Shown here in pieces: positions 30,399 to 38,190 of a stretch of 38,190 nucleotides of DNA (position 1 is its first letter; each line of letters opens with the position of its first letter). The notes beneath the pieces are model-generated. The model made no database searches. It was not told where the DNA came from and saw only the letters and a program-made list of their open reading frames with translations. The stretch is taken from positions 1 to 38,190 of the forward strand of contig DAITMF010000034.1 of NCBI GenBank assembly GCA_036835325.1, written 5' to 3'. Source of the DNA: CAMCHP01 sp036835325. Lineage in GTDB: Bacteria; Bacteroidota; Bacteroidia; Flavobacteriales_D; Sanyastnellaceae. The translations under genes were made by a program, and so were the position numbers.

Positions 30399-32291
30399 AT
30401 GGATCGCAATACCGTACTAGGTCTTCTCTTCATGTTCCTTCTGGTGCTCGGGTACAATTGGTATACCGGCGTGAACGCAGAAGACATTGTCGCCACCACT
30501 GAAAACGTCGCTTCTGACAGCGCACAAGTGGCCATCCCTACCCCCAATCCTGCTGAAACGGCATCGTTTTCTCCGGCATCCGAACCGAATGACTCACTGG
30601 CAGAGGTGCGCAGAACGGCCGAATTGACCGGCCGCTTTGGGAGTTTTGCACCATCCGCCGAAGGCGAAAATCAACGCTTTACCCTGAAAAACAGCCGTGT
30701 GGTTGTTACTGTAAATTCAAAAGGCGGCTGGTTTACCTCGGCCACCCTGATTGACGGCTACAAAACCTACTGGGATACGGCCTCCGTGCCGCTTTTCAAC
30801 CCCGATCGCAGCAAAATTGACCTCTGGCTCGACTACCCGGGAAAAGGCCTCATCAACACCTCCGATCTTTACTTTACCAAGCTTCGCGAAGGGCAAACGG
30901 CCGATGGCAGCGAGCTCGTACTGCGCATGAACACTGACCGCAGCGATGCCTACCTCGAATACCGGTACCTGCTCGCCAACGATGGGTACACCGTTAAAGT
31001 TGACGTGAATGCGGTGGGGTTGAACACCCTCGTGAACCTCGAAACTGCACGCCTTGATTGGACAGCAGCCGGGCAACACCTTGAAAAAGGCATTGAATGG
31101 GAACGCCAACATTCATCGGTGTTTTACCGCGAAATGGAACGCGGACGCGACTACCTCGGTGAAGGCCGTGACAACGAAGAAAACCTTGAGCGCAACCTCA
31201 ATTGGATGGCGTTCAAACAGAACTACTTTTCAGCGATAGTAATCAGCCGCGATGGTTTCTCCGGTGGCAGCTATGTGCGCAGCTACCCGCCGGTTGATGA
31301 GCGCGATACCACGGTCAACATGTTTTTCGAAGCCCGTTTGCCTTTGGGCCTTGCCAATGCGCCCGTGGCATCGAAGCAGCTTGAGTTTTACTTCGGTCCG
31401 AACGACCTTGATGAGCTGAACCGGCTTGATGTAGACGAACTCGGCAAAATCATTGATTACGGCTGGTGGATTTTCGGCTGGGTGAACCGCTGGATGGTTC
31501 GACCGACCTTCGAATTTTTGATCGGCTTATTTAGCAATGTGGGCATTACCATTATTGTGCTCACCTTCTTGATCAAGTTACTGCTCGCCCCAATTACGTG
31601 GAAGAACTTCATGTCGGCCGCCAAAATGCGGGTGCTTCGTCCGGAAATGGATGAAATCAACGAAAAGCACAAAGACGACGCCATGGCCAAGCAACAGGCC
31701 ACCATGGCGCTCTACCGTGAGACGGGTGTGAATCCGTTCGCGGGGTGCTTGCCGATGCTGTTGCAGATGCCGATTTTGTACGCGATGTTCCGCTTCTTCC
31801 CGGCCAACATTGACCTTCGCGGCAAGAGCTTTTGGTGGGCGGAAGACTTGGGGGCCTACGATGCGATTGTGACGTGGACGACCGAGATACCATTCGTTAG
31901 CAGCATTTACGGAAACCACGTGAGCGGTTTTGCCCTGTTGATGGCCGCGAGTACCTTCTTTTACTCGCGCATGAGCATGGCCAACACGCCAAACACCAAC
32001 CAGCCCGGCATGCCGAACATGAAGTTGATCATGAACTTGTTCCCGATCATTTCACTTGTTTTCTTCAACAAGTTCGCAGCCGGCTTGAACTTTTACTACT
32101 TCATGGCCAACGTGATTTCGATTGGCCAGATGTACCTGATCAAGCGCTTCTTCATCGACGAAGACAAAATTCACGCCAAAATTCAGGCCAACAAAGCCAA
32201 GCCGAAGAAAAAATCGGCCTTTCAGCAGCGTCTTGAGGAGATGCAAAAGGTACAGCAAGAGCGTGCCAAACAGCAACAACGCAAGAAATGA
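30399..32291 (+). CDS. yidC: Membrane protein insertase YidC
   Basis: This 630-residue insertase places proteins in the inner membrane, alone or with SecYEG. It has the Gram-negative layout: an N-terminal membrane anchor (VLGLLFMFLLVLGYNWYTG), a large periplasmic domain (about 60-345), and the conserved five-helix core (about 365-605) with NVGITIIVLTFLIKLLLAPI, YRETGVNPFAGCLPMLLQMP and the PIISLVFFNKFAAGLNFYYF segment. A basic C-terminal tail (KAKPKKKSAFQQRLEEMQ to the end) fits ribosome contact. Its stop overlaps the start of the DUF6438 lipoprotein gene by 4 bases (ATGA). Confidence 0.98.
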   Translation: MDRNTVLGLLFMFLLVLGYNWYTGVNAEDIVATTENVASDSAQVAIPTPNPAETASFSPASEPNDSLAEVRRTAELTGRFGSFAPSAEGENQRFTLKNSRVVVTVNSKGGWFTSATLIDGYKTYWDTASVPLFNPDRSKIDLWLDYPGKGLINTSDLYFTKLREGQTADGSELVLRMNTDRSDAYLEYRYLLANDGYTVKVDVNAVGLNTLVNLETARLDWTAAGQHLEKGIEWERQHSSVFYREMERGRDYLGEGRDNEENLERNLNWMAFKQNYFSAIVISRDGFSGGSYVRSYPPVDERDTTVNMFFEARLPLGLANAPVASKQLEFYFGPNDLDELNRLDVDELGKIIDYGWWIFGWVNRWMVRPTFEFLIGLFSNVGITIIVLTFLIKLLLAPITWKNFMSAAKMRVLRPEMDEINEKHKDDAMAKQQATMALYRETGVNPFAGCLPMLLQMPILYAMFRFFPANIDLRGKSFWWAEDLGAYDAIVTWTTEIPFVSSIYGNHVSGFALLMAASTFFYSRMSMANTPNTNQPGMPNMKLIMNLFPIISLVFFNKFAAGLNFYYFMANVISIGQMYLIKRFFIDEDKIHAKIQANKAKPKKKSAFQQRLEEMQKVQQERAKQQQRKK

Positions 32292-32788
32292 GGTTATCGG
32301 CAGCACTTCTTTTGCTTCTTTTTTTGGGTGGATGCGGGAATCAGCGTTCTGCCGTAGAGCAGCCTGTGACCAATGAACCGGTGGTGAGTGCACCCGTCAC
32401 TGACGAAGCTCCGGCGCCGACCGACCCGTGGTTGTACTACGAACGCACTGCGTGTTTTGGGACCTGTCCGGTCTACAAATTCACCCTCAACCACGACGGT
32501 AAATGCACGTATGAAGGCATCAACTTCGTTGATCGCATCGGTTTCTATCGCGGAACGGTAGACGGCAATGCGGCATTCATGCGCATACGTGAGGTGGCCG
32601 AGCAGCTTGATTATTTCGCCCTTCAGGAAAGCTACGATGACTCGCTTGTGATGGATTTGCCTTCGTACTACACCCTAATCGATGGCAAAGGAGTGCTGAA
32701 GCGAATGGGCGGCCCAAATCTGAAGGCACTGTACGACGTTATTGACGAAGTGATTGAAGAAGTTAACTGGGAGCCCTCGAAGCAGTAG
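32288..32788 (+). CDS. DUF6438-like lipoprotein
   Basis: This 166-residue protein has a lipoprotein signal (MRLSAALLLLLFLGGCG, lipobox LGGC) and a linker rich in Pro, Val and Glu. The mature domain starts YYERTACFGTCPVYKFTLNH and continues DGKCTYEGINFV, as in DUF6438 proteins. The two Cys in ACFGTC may form a disulfide or bind a ligand. It begins inside the yidC stop codon, so it is translationally coupled to the insertase, a possible hint of an envelope-assembly role. The lipobox codons contain the recurrent T7GGGTGGATG motif. Confidence 0.88.
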   Translation: MRLSAALLLLLFLGGCGNQRSAVEQPVTNEPVVSAPVTDEAPAPTDPWLYYERTACFGTCPVYKFTLNHDGKCTYEGINFVDRIGFYRGTVDGNAAFMRIREVAEQLDYFALQESYDDSLVMDLPSYYTLIDGKGVLKRMGGPNLKALYDVIDEVIEEVNWEPSKQ

Positions 32789-32931
32789 CACCGTCGACAA
32801 TGAATGACGTCCGGTCATCACAGAATATCACCGCCATTAAGATAGAGTATTGTACTTTTGAGGCCGTTCGGAAAAAGGAATGGCCTGTAGGGTCATCCGA
32901 CCTGCCTCTGAATTAACGCAAATACAACACC
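32789..32931 (+). promoter_or_regulatory. Promoter and structured leader of the S46 peptidase gene
   Basis: A perfect -7 box TACTTTTG lies at 32853-32860, leaving a leader of about 65-70 nt. The leader can form AGGCC/GGCCT and GGGTC/GACCT stems. No known riboswitch is recognised. Confidence 0.5.
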
Positions 32932-35133
32932 ATGAGAAAAGTTACACTTTTGTTGACCCTTGCGCTGCTGTCGGCTTTTAGCCTGCGCGCTGACGAAGGG
33001 ATGTGGCTCCTGCACATGTTGAAGAAAATCAACGAAGCAGAGATGAAAGGCATGGGCTTGAACCTCTCAGCCGATGAAATCTACAACATCAACCAGGCCA
33101 GCTTGAAAGACGCCATTGTGATGTTGAACGGAGGTATGTGCACCGCTGAGGTGATAAGCGGTGAAGGACTTGTGCTCACCAACCACCACTGTGCTTACGG
33201 CGCCATCCAGTCGTTTTCATCGCCTGAAGATGACATTTTGACCAACGGTTTTTGGGCTTACTCAAAAGACCAAGAGAAGCCCATCAAAAACTTCGAAGTG
33301 AGCTTTTTGATGCGCATCGAAGATGTAACTGCCCGCGTTCTTGAGAACGTGACCGCTGACATGTCTGAAGAGCAGCGTGCCGCAACCATCGGAGGCGTTA
33401 TGCGCGCCATCTCGACCGAGGCGACACAGGGTACCGGCTACAACGCGCAAGTGAAAGAGTTTTACTACGGCAACGAGTACTACCTGTTTGTGTACAACAC
33501 TTACCGCGACGTGCGTCTTGTAGGCAATCCACAAGAAAGCATTGGAAAGTTTGGTGGCGACACCGACAACTGGATGTGGCCACGTCACACCGGTGACTTC
33601 TCATTGCTGCGCATCTACGCCGACAAAGAGAACAACCCGGCGTCGTACTCAGATGACAATGTGCCTTACACCCCCAAGCGCCACTTGAAAGTGTCGCTCG
33701 ACGGTGTGAAAGCCGGCGACTTCTCGATGATCATGGGCTACCCCGGAAGCACCGACCGCTTCTTGTCATCGCACGGTGTGAAACAAGCCATTGACCTCTA
33801 CAACCCAAGCGTTGTTGAAGTGCGCGACCTGAAACTCCGCACCATGAAAAAGCACATGGATGCCGACATTGCCGTGCGCATCAAGTACGCCTCGAAGTAC
33901 GCCAGCACAGCCAACTACTGGAAGTACTTCATTGGCCAAACCAAAGGGTTGAAGCGTTTAAATGTGTACGACAAAAAGAAGGATCTCGAAGACCAGTTTG
34001 CTGAATGGATGAAAGGCGATGCGCGTCGTGAAGCCAAGTACGGTGAAGCCTTGAAGCTGATCTCTGAATACTACAGCGAAACCGACGCCACCGTTAAAGC
34101 CTCCGTTTACTCGCGCGAGTGTGGATTGATTGGCGCAGATATCGCCTTGCAGGCCTTTCGCTTCTCACGTGGATTCGAAGGCGCTATGGCCAAAGAAGGC
34201 GCTGAACGTCAGGCCGGGCTCGACGGTTTGTTCGCCGGTTCTGAAGGCTTCTTCAAAGACTATGACCAAGCCCTCGACCGCGACGTGTTGACCGAAATGT
34301 TGAAGTTGTACAAGAAAAATGTTGAAGCTCAGTACTTGCCTTCAATCTACAGCCACATTGACAAGAAATTCAAAGGTTCGATTGACCGTTTCGTAGCTGA
34401 GCTCTACAAGCGCAGCTTCTTGGTTGATCAAGCACGCTTGAAGGCCTTCTTGGCAAAGCCCAGCATGAAAGTGTACGAGAACGACCTCGCGGTGATGCTC
34501 GGAAAATCAATGTTTGAGACCTACGCACGTTTCGGACAAGACCCTGCTGAGGCCAAGAAAGACCGCGGATACCGCTTGTTTGTCGATGGTCTTCGTTTGA
34601 TGCAAAGCGACCGTAAGTTCTACCCTGACGCCAACTCAACCATGCGTTTGACCTACGGCACCGTGGGCGACTACTACCCTTCTGACGCCGTTCACTACGA
34701 CTACATCACTACGGCCAAAGGCATTTTGGAGAAGTACGACCCGACCAACTTCGAGTTTGACTCTCCCAAAGAACTGCTTGATGCATTGAAGAATGAAGAT
34801 TACGGACGTTGGGCCAACGAAAACGGCGACCTCGTAGTGTGCTTCATCAGCAACAACGACATCACCGGTGGAAACTCAGGAAGCCCCGTAATCAATGGCA
34901 ACGGCGATTTGATCGGCTTGGCCTTCGACGGCAACTGGGAAGCCATGAGCGGCGACATCGCTTTTGAGCCCGAATTGCAGCGCACCATTTCGGTTGACAT
35001 CCGCTACGTGATGTTCATCATCGACAAATTGGCCGGTGCGAAGAACCTCATCGACGAGATCGATTTCGTAAAAACCACCCCAATGCAGCTGAAGCCTGCA
35101 GTTGAAGAGAAGGTTGTTCCTGTAAAAGGGTAA
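32932..35133 (+). CDS. S46 family dipeptidyl-peptidase (DPP7-like)
   Basis: This 733-residue exported serine peptidase removes dipeptides from oligopeptides in the periplasm. It has a signal peptide (residues 1-20, ending SLRA). The S46 catalytic triad is visible: His in LTNHHC (about 85-86), Asp in the FGGDTDNWMWPRHTGDF region (about 208-221), and Ser in ITGGNSGSPV (about 648). After the Ser motif the sequence reads LAFDGNWEAMSGD; a Gly at this position is the DPP7 type (hydrophobic P1 residues), whereas DPP11 has Arg for acidic P1 residues. It stands just upstream of the SusC-like gene, with a strong terminator between, and fits a peptide-scavenging lifestyle. Confidence 0.95.
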   Translation: MRKVTLLLTLALLSAFSLRADEGMWLLHMLKKINEAEMKGMGLNLSADEIYNINQASLKDAIVMLNGGMCTAEVISGEGLVLTNHHCAYGAIQSFSSPEDDILTNGFWAYSKDQEKPIKNFEVSFLMRIEDVTARVLENVTADMSEEQRAATIGGVMRAISTEATQGTGYNAQVKEFYYGNEYYLFVYNTYRDVRLVGNPQESIGKFGGDTDNWMWPRHTGDFSLLRIYADKENNPASYSDDNVPYTPKRHLKVSLDGVKAGDFSMIMGYPGSTDRFLSSHGVKQAIDLYNPSVVEVRDLKLRTMKKHMDADIAVRIKYASKYASTANYWKYFIGQTKGLKRLNVYDKKKDLEDQFAEWMKGDARREAKYGEALKLISEYYSETDATVKASVYSRECGLIGADIALQAFRFSRGFEGAMAKEGAERQAGLDGLFAGSEGFFKDYDQALDRDVLTEMLKLYKKNVEAQYLPSIYSHIDKKFKGSIDRFVAELYKRSFLVDQARLKAFLAKPSMKVYENDLAVMLGKSMFETYARFGQDPAEAKKDRGYRLFVDGLRLMQSDRKFYPDANSTMRLTYGTVGDYYPSDAVHYDYITTAKGILEKYDPTNFEFDSPKELLDALKNEDYGRWANENGDLVVCFISNNDITGGNSGSPVINGNGDLIGLAFDGNWEAMSGDIAFEPELQRTISVDIRYVMFIIDKLAGAKNLIDEIDFVKTTPMQLKPAVEEKVVPVKG

Positions 35134-35154
35134 TCTCGAATTCAAAAAAAGCAT

Positions 35155-35190
35155 TGAAAAAGCCACTCCGGTCGGAGTGGCTTTTTTTGT
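35155..35190 (+). terminator. Intrinsic terminator of the S46 peptidase gene
   Basis: AAAAAGCCACTCC pairs with GGAGTGGCTTTTT (35157-35169 with 35174-35186) around a 4-base loop, and the T run continues to 35188. A strong terminator. Confidence 0.93.
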
Positions 35191-35422
35191 TTTCTCGTTG
35201 CTTCTTCCTAACATTGGGGTGATGAAAGGTCTACCCCACAATCGCGCAGCGTGCAAACCCGCCCATTTGGTGGGGTTGCAGCCGATATTCAACTGTTGAG
35301 ACTTCGGTCAATCGCAGTAGGTTGAGCGGTTTATTCACGGCTCAATGACCTAGCGGCACCCACGGTGCACATCCATCCCCCAAAAAAAGAACCGGCCTTA
35401 CGGCCTCATTTTCAATTCAGGT
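35191..35422. other. Intergenic region between the S46 peptidase and SusC-like genes
   Basis: About 230 bases with no supported gene. It contains the perfect 19-bp copy of the recurrent motif (minus strand, 35370-35388). A weak GGCC-ttac-GGCC hairpin lies just after it. No convincing TAnnTTTG box was found for the SusC-like gene. Confidence 0.6.
35370..35388 (-). repeat. Recurrent motif TTTTTTTGGGGGATGGATG (copy 2)
   Basis: An exact reverse-complement copy of 28785-28803, here in intergenic DNA about 35 nt upstream of the SusC-like start codon. Confidence 0.7.
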
Positions 35423-38190
35423 ATGAAGCTTATCTTGCTCGTACTCAGTCTTGCTGTGTTGACAAGCACAAGCGCAATTGCGCAAAACACAGTTGCAGGC
35501 CGCGTCATAGATGCTGCCACCGGTGACCCCTTGCCATTGGTCACTGTTCTTATCAAAGGCGAACAGCGCGGCAGTAATACCGACCTCGACGGATACTACC
35601 GCATTGAGGTCAGCAACGAACAGTTGGCCACAGGAACATTGGTGTTCTCGTTCATCGGCTACCAAAAAAGCGAAGTTGCCATTGGCCAGCGAACGACCAT
35701 CGATGTGGCGTTGAACGTTGAACAGCTGCTGCTCGACGAAGCCGTCGTGACCGCCATCGGCATTAAAAAAGACAAGAAAAAACTCGGCTACGCAGTTACT
35801 GAAGTCAACGACGAAGAACTCGCACGATCAGGCGAAGTGAGTTTGTTGAACGCTCTCAACGCCAAAGTGGCCGGTGTGAGCGTAACCTCCTCGGCGGGCT
35901 CACCTGGCGCCAGCTCAACCGTGCGCATTCGAGGCAACAAATCGATTTCGGGCAGCAACGCACCACTTTACGTAATCGACGGCATCCCGATTGACGACAG
36001 CTACCGCGGCTCGAACTTCACCGACCAAGCCAACCGCGCCATCGACATCAATCCTGACGACATCGAAAGCCTCACCGTGCTGAAAGGCGGTCCGGCGTCG
36101 GCCCTTTACGGCGTGCGCGCAGGCAATGGCGCCGTGATCATCACCACCAAAAAAGGTTCAGGAAAATCGCGCATTACCCTGAAATCGTCGTACTTCCTCG
36201 ACCAAGTCAACAAACTGCCCGCTCCGCAATTGCGGTACGGACAAGGCGAACTGGGGAACTTCGTTGAAGGCACGCGGTTTTCATGGGGACCTGAAATCAC
36301 CGGCGAAGCCTTTGATCATGGTGCACAGTTCTTTCAAACCGGTTCAACCCTGAACAACTACTTCGCGCTTGAAGGCGGCAGTGGCGTGTCAAGCTTCATG
36401 GTCGCCATTGGCAACACGCGGCAGCAGGGCATCATCCCCAACACCGGCTACAACCGCACCAACCTGCGCCTTTCGGGGTCAAGCAGCTGGCGCGACAAGC
36501 TCTTTGTGCAATCAAACATCAACTTCATCTCGTCAGGTGCCGATCGCGGCCAACGCGGCTCGAACCTCTCAGGCGTAATGTTGGGGTTGATGCGCGCACC
36601 GGCCGATTTTGATTTAACCAACGGCAGTGATGACCCCGTCGATGATTCCGGTGCTTGGTCAAATGCTGACGGGAGCCAGCGTACCTACCACGCCGTGTAC
36701 GACAACCCCTATTGGAGCGTCAACAAAAACCAAAGCCGCGAAGACCTCGAACGTGTCATCGCCAGCTTTGAATCACGTCTCAATTTGAGCGAACACCTCG
36801 ACCTTGTGAACCGCGTGAGCGTTGACTTCTACGACCAGCGCACCAAAAGCTTTTGGGACAGCCGTTCGGCCGAGTACCGCGACTTGGGCGGCCGCATCTT
36901 CAACGCCAATACCGTACAGCGCAACCTCAACAACGACCTCTTTCTGCTTTACGCTCAGCGTTTTGGCGAGAATTGGGAAATCACCGGCACCTTCGGTCAC
37001 AACTACTTCAGCTACAACACGGTTGACACCGAGCTCGATGGTGTGGGCTTCATTATTCCCGATTTTTACGACATCTCCAACGTTGACATCATCAACGTCG
37101 TTGCCGATGATTACCTCACCCGCGAACGCGGTGTGGGCGCATACGCCGACCTCAACATCGGGTACAACGATTATTTGTTCTTGGGGATTACCGGAAGGAA
37201 TGACTGGCTCTCAAACCTTCCGGCCGACAACAACAGCTTCTTCTACCCTTCGGTGAACATGGGTTTTGTGTTCTCTGATGCGTTTGATTTGCAAAAGGGC
37301 ATCTTCGACTATGGCAAGCTCCGCGCATCGTATGCCAATGTGGGCAATGGCGCGCCGGGCGTGTACCTCACCTCAAACTTCTTCTCGCCTGAAACACCTG
37401 TTCAGGGCCAACTCGCGTTTCGTCCGAACAGCACCATTGGCAACCCCGATCTTCGTCCTGAAACCACCACCACCATTGAAGTCGGCAGCGATCTGCGCTT
37501 CTTCGGCAACCGTTTGGGCGTCGACCTCACCTGGTACCGCACCGAAACGGTTGACCCGATTATTGTGTCGTTCATTCCGGCGAGCTCGGGCTACAGCACC
37601 GCAGTGCTCAACGGCGATGGCCCTATCCGCAACACCGGCGTTGAGCTAATGATCAACGGCACAGTGCTTGAGTCGGAGAACTTCAATGCACTTGGCTGGG
37701 AAACCGGCTTCAACTTCACGCGCTACCGCAGCTTGGTGGTGAGCATTGCCGATGACCTCGGCGAGCTTCCGCTTGCCAGCGCCGGACTGGCCAGCACGCA
37801 ATCGAGCGTAGTCGCCGGAGAACCTTACGGCGTGCTCATTGGCACGGCATGGGCGCGCGACGACCAAGGCAACATCCTCATCAGCGACGAGGGCTATCCA
37901 CTCGTTGACCCTGAACGGCAGGTGGTGGGCGACCCCAACCCCAATTTCACCTTCGGGTGGCGCAACACCTTCACCTGGCGCGGGTTTGCCCTGAGCATGC
38001 TGGCCGACGTGCGCATTGGCGGCGATATGTTCAACGGCACAGCCAACGTGATGCGTTTCCACGGCACGCACATCGATACCGAAAACCGCGGTGAGACGGC
38101 CGTTATTGAAGGCGTCAACGTGAATACCGGAGAAGCCAACACCGTTGAAATACCGCTCGATCAAAACTACTACACACGCTATGGTTTGGT
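35423..38190 (+). CDS. SusC/RagA-family TonB-linked outer-membrane receptor, N-terminal part (runs off right edge)
   Basis: About 922 codons are present. The signal peptide ends SAIAQ (about residue 20). A carboxypeptidase-D regulatory-like domain follows (about 22-100: AGRVIDAATGDPLPLVTVLI, GYYRIEV, LVFSFIGYQ). The TonB plug (about 110-240) has GYAVTEVNDEEL, LLNALNAKVAGVSV, STVRIRGNKSISGSNAPLYV, IDGIPIDD, DDIESLTVLKGGPASALYG and GNGAVIITTKKG. The rest is beta barrel. Such receptors import oligosaccharides or peptides with a SusD-like lipoprotein, expected just past the right edge. The preceding gene is an S46 peptidase, so peptide import is a plausible guess, but the terminator between them argues against one operon. 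No FecR/anti-sigma gene is seen. Confidence 0.96.
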   Translation, partial: MKLILLVLSLAVLTSTSAIAQNTVAGRVIDAATGDPLPLVTVLIKGEQRGSNTDLDGYYRIEVSNEQLATGTLVFSFIGYQKSEVAIGQRTTIDVALNVEQLLLDEAVVTAIGIKKDKKKLGYAVTEVNDEELARSGEVSLLNALNAKVAGVSVTSSAGSPGASSTVRIRGNKSISGSNAPLYVIDGIPIDDSYRGSNFTDQANRAIDINPDDIESLTVLKGGPASALYGVRAGNGAVIITTKKGSGKSRITLKSSYFLDQVNKLPAPQLRYGQGELGNFVEGTRFSWGPEITGEAFDHGAQFFQTGSTLNNYFALEGGSGVSSFMVAIGNTRQQGIIPNTGYNRTNLRLSGSSSWRDKLFVQSNINFISSGADRGQRGSNLSGVMLGLMRAPADFDLTNGSDDPVDDSGAWSNADGSQRTYHAVYDNPYWSVNKNQSREDLERVIASFESRLNLSEHLDLVNRVSVDFYDQRTKSFWDSRSAEYRDLGGRIFNANTVQRNLNNDLFLLYAQRFGENWEITGTFGHNYFSYNTVDTELDGVGFIIPDFYDISNVDIINVVADDYLTRERGVGAYADLNIGYNDYLFLGITGRNDWLSNLPADNNSFFYPSVNMGFVFSDAFDLQKGIFDYGKLRASYANVGNGAPGVYLTSNFFSPETPVQGQLAFRPNSTIGNPDLRPETTTTIEVGSDLRFFGNRLGVDLTWYRTETVDPIIVSFIPASSGYSTAVLNGDGPIRNTGVELMINGTVLESENFNALGWETGFNFTRYRSLVVSIADDLGELPLASAGLASTQSSVVAGEPYGVLIGTAWARDDQGNILISDEGYPLVDPERQVVGDPNPNFTFGWRNTFTWRGFALSMLADVRIGGDMFNGTANVMRFHGTHIDTENRGETAVIEGVNVNTGEANTVEIPLDQNYYTRYGL

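Noticed and set aside
34876..35292. Minus-strand ORF of 138 codons at the end of the S46 peptidase gene
   Set aside because: Most of it is antisense to the peptidase and it spans the terminator; no family resemblance.

Overview
The window reads as a chromosomal segment of a Bacteroidota bacterium, most likely a free-living Flavobacteriales-type marine organism. The evidence is a SusC/RagA TonB-linked receptor, an S46 dipeptidyl-peptidase, type IX secretion (T9SS) style C-terminal sorting domains, a PorE-like TPR/propeller/OmpA protein, Cys-rich GCTDP...DDGSC surface repeats, many short lipoproteins, an AlkB alkane hydroxylase, and promoters of the Bacteroidota type (TAnnTTTG -7 box, no strong Shine-Dalgarno). 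I see no rRNA, tRNA, CRISPR array, insertion sequence, prophage or plasmid module. Apart from two decayed genes, the gene content looks like core chromosome.

Layout. 1-4.5 kb (minus): the N-terminal part of a large secreted repeat protein that runs off the left edge, then pgi and class II fba (glycolysis). 4.5-7.05 kb (minus): a tight, partly ATGA-overlapping operon of def, a TPR lipoprotein, a YbjQ-family gene and alkB. It diverges from ribBA at 7.1 kb, whose GTP cyclohydrolase half has lost its zinc ligands. 8.4-12.5 kb: rpmE2 (minus), a GT4 glycosyltransferase, a two-domain exported protein with a SPOR-like C-terminus, and xerD. 12.5-13.9 kb (minus): two overlapping lipoprotein genes and a TRL-like small protein. 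14.1-19.3 kb: a secreted EEP nuclease/phosphatase, a cysteine-less peroxiredoxin-like protein overlapping a small membrane protein, a CheY-like regulator (minus), a secreted esterase, a Crp/Fnr regulator (minus) and a divergent YceI protein.

19.4-25.2 kb is a zone of gene decay. It holds a T9SS-type BNR-propeller gene broken by one frameshift and two in-frame stop codons, a small unknown gene, an intact TPR-PD40-OmpA-DUF1573 fusion protein, and a DUF1697 gene broken by an amber codon plus an internal deletion/frameshift. 25.2-30.3 kb (minus): an exported KatG, a TPR protein, and an EreA/ChaN-like protein. 30.4-38.2 kb (plus): yidC, an overlapping DUF6438 lipoprotein, an S46 dipeptidyl-peptidase (DPP7-like by motif), and a SusC-like receptor cut off by the right edge.

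Functionally, much of the window serves the cell envelope: secretion and insertion (YidC, PorE-like), peptide digestion and uptake (S46 peptidase, SusC), secreted T9SS cargo and periplasmic oxidant defence (KatG). The most interesting items are (i) a recurrent DNA-level motif, T6-7 GGG(GG)(A/T)GGATG, at nine sites on both strands in different reading frames; (ii) the two pseudogenes; (iii) the RibBX-like riboflavin enzyme; (iv) the PorE-like/DUF1573 fusion; and (v) -7 boxes only 4-8 nt before the start codon for several genes, suggesting leaderless mRNAs. I found no clear new defence or mobile system.
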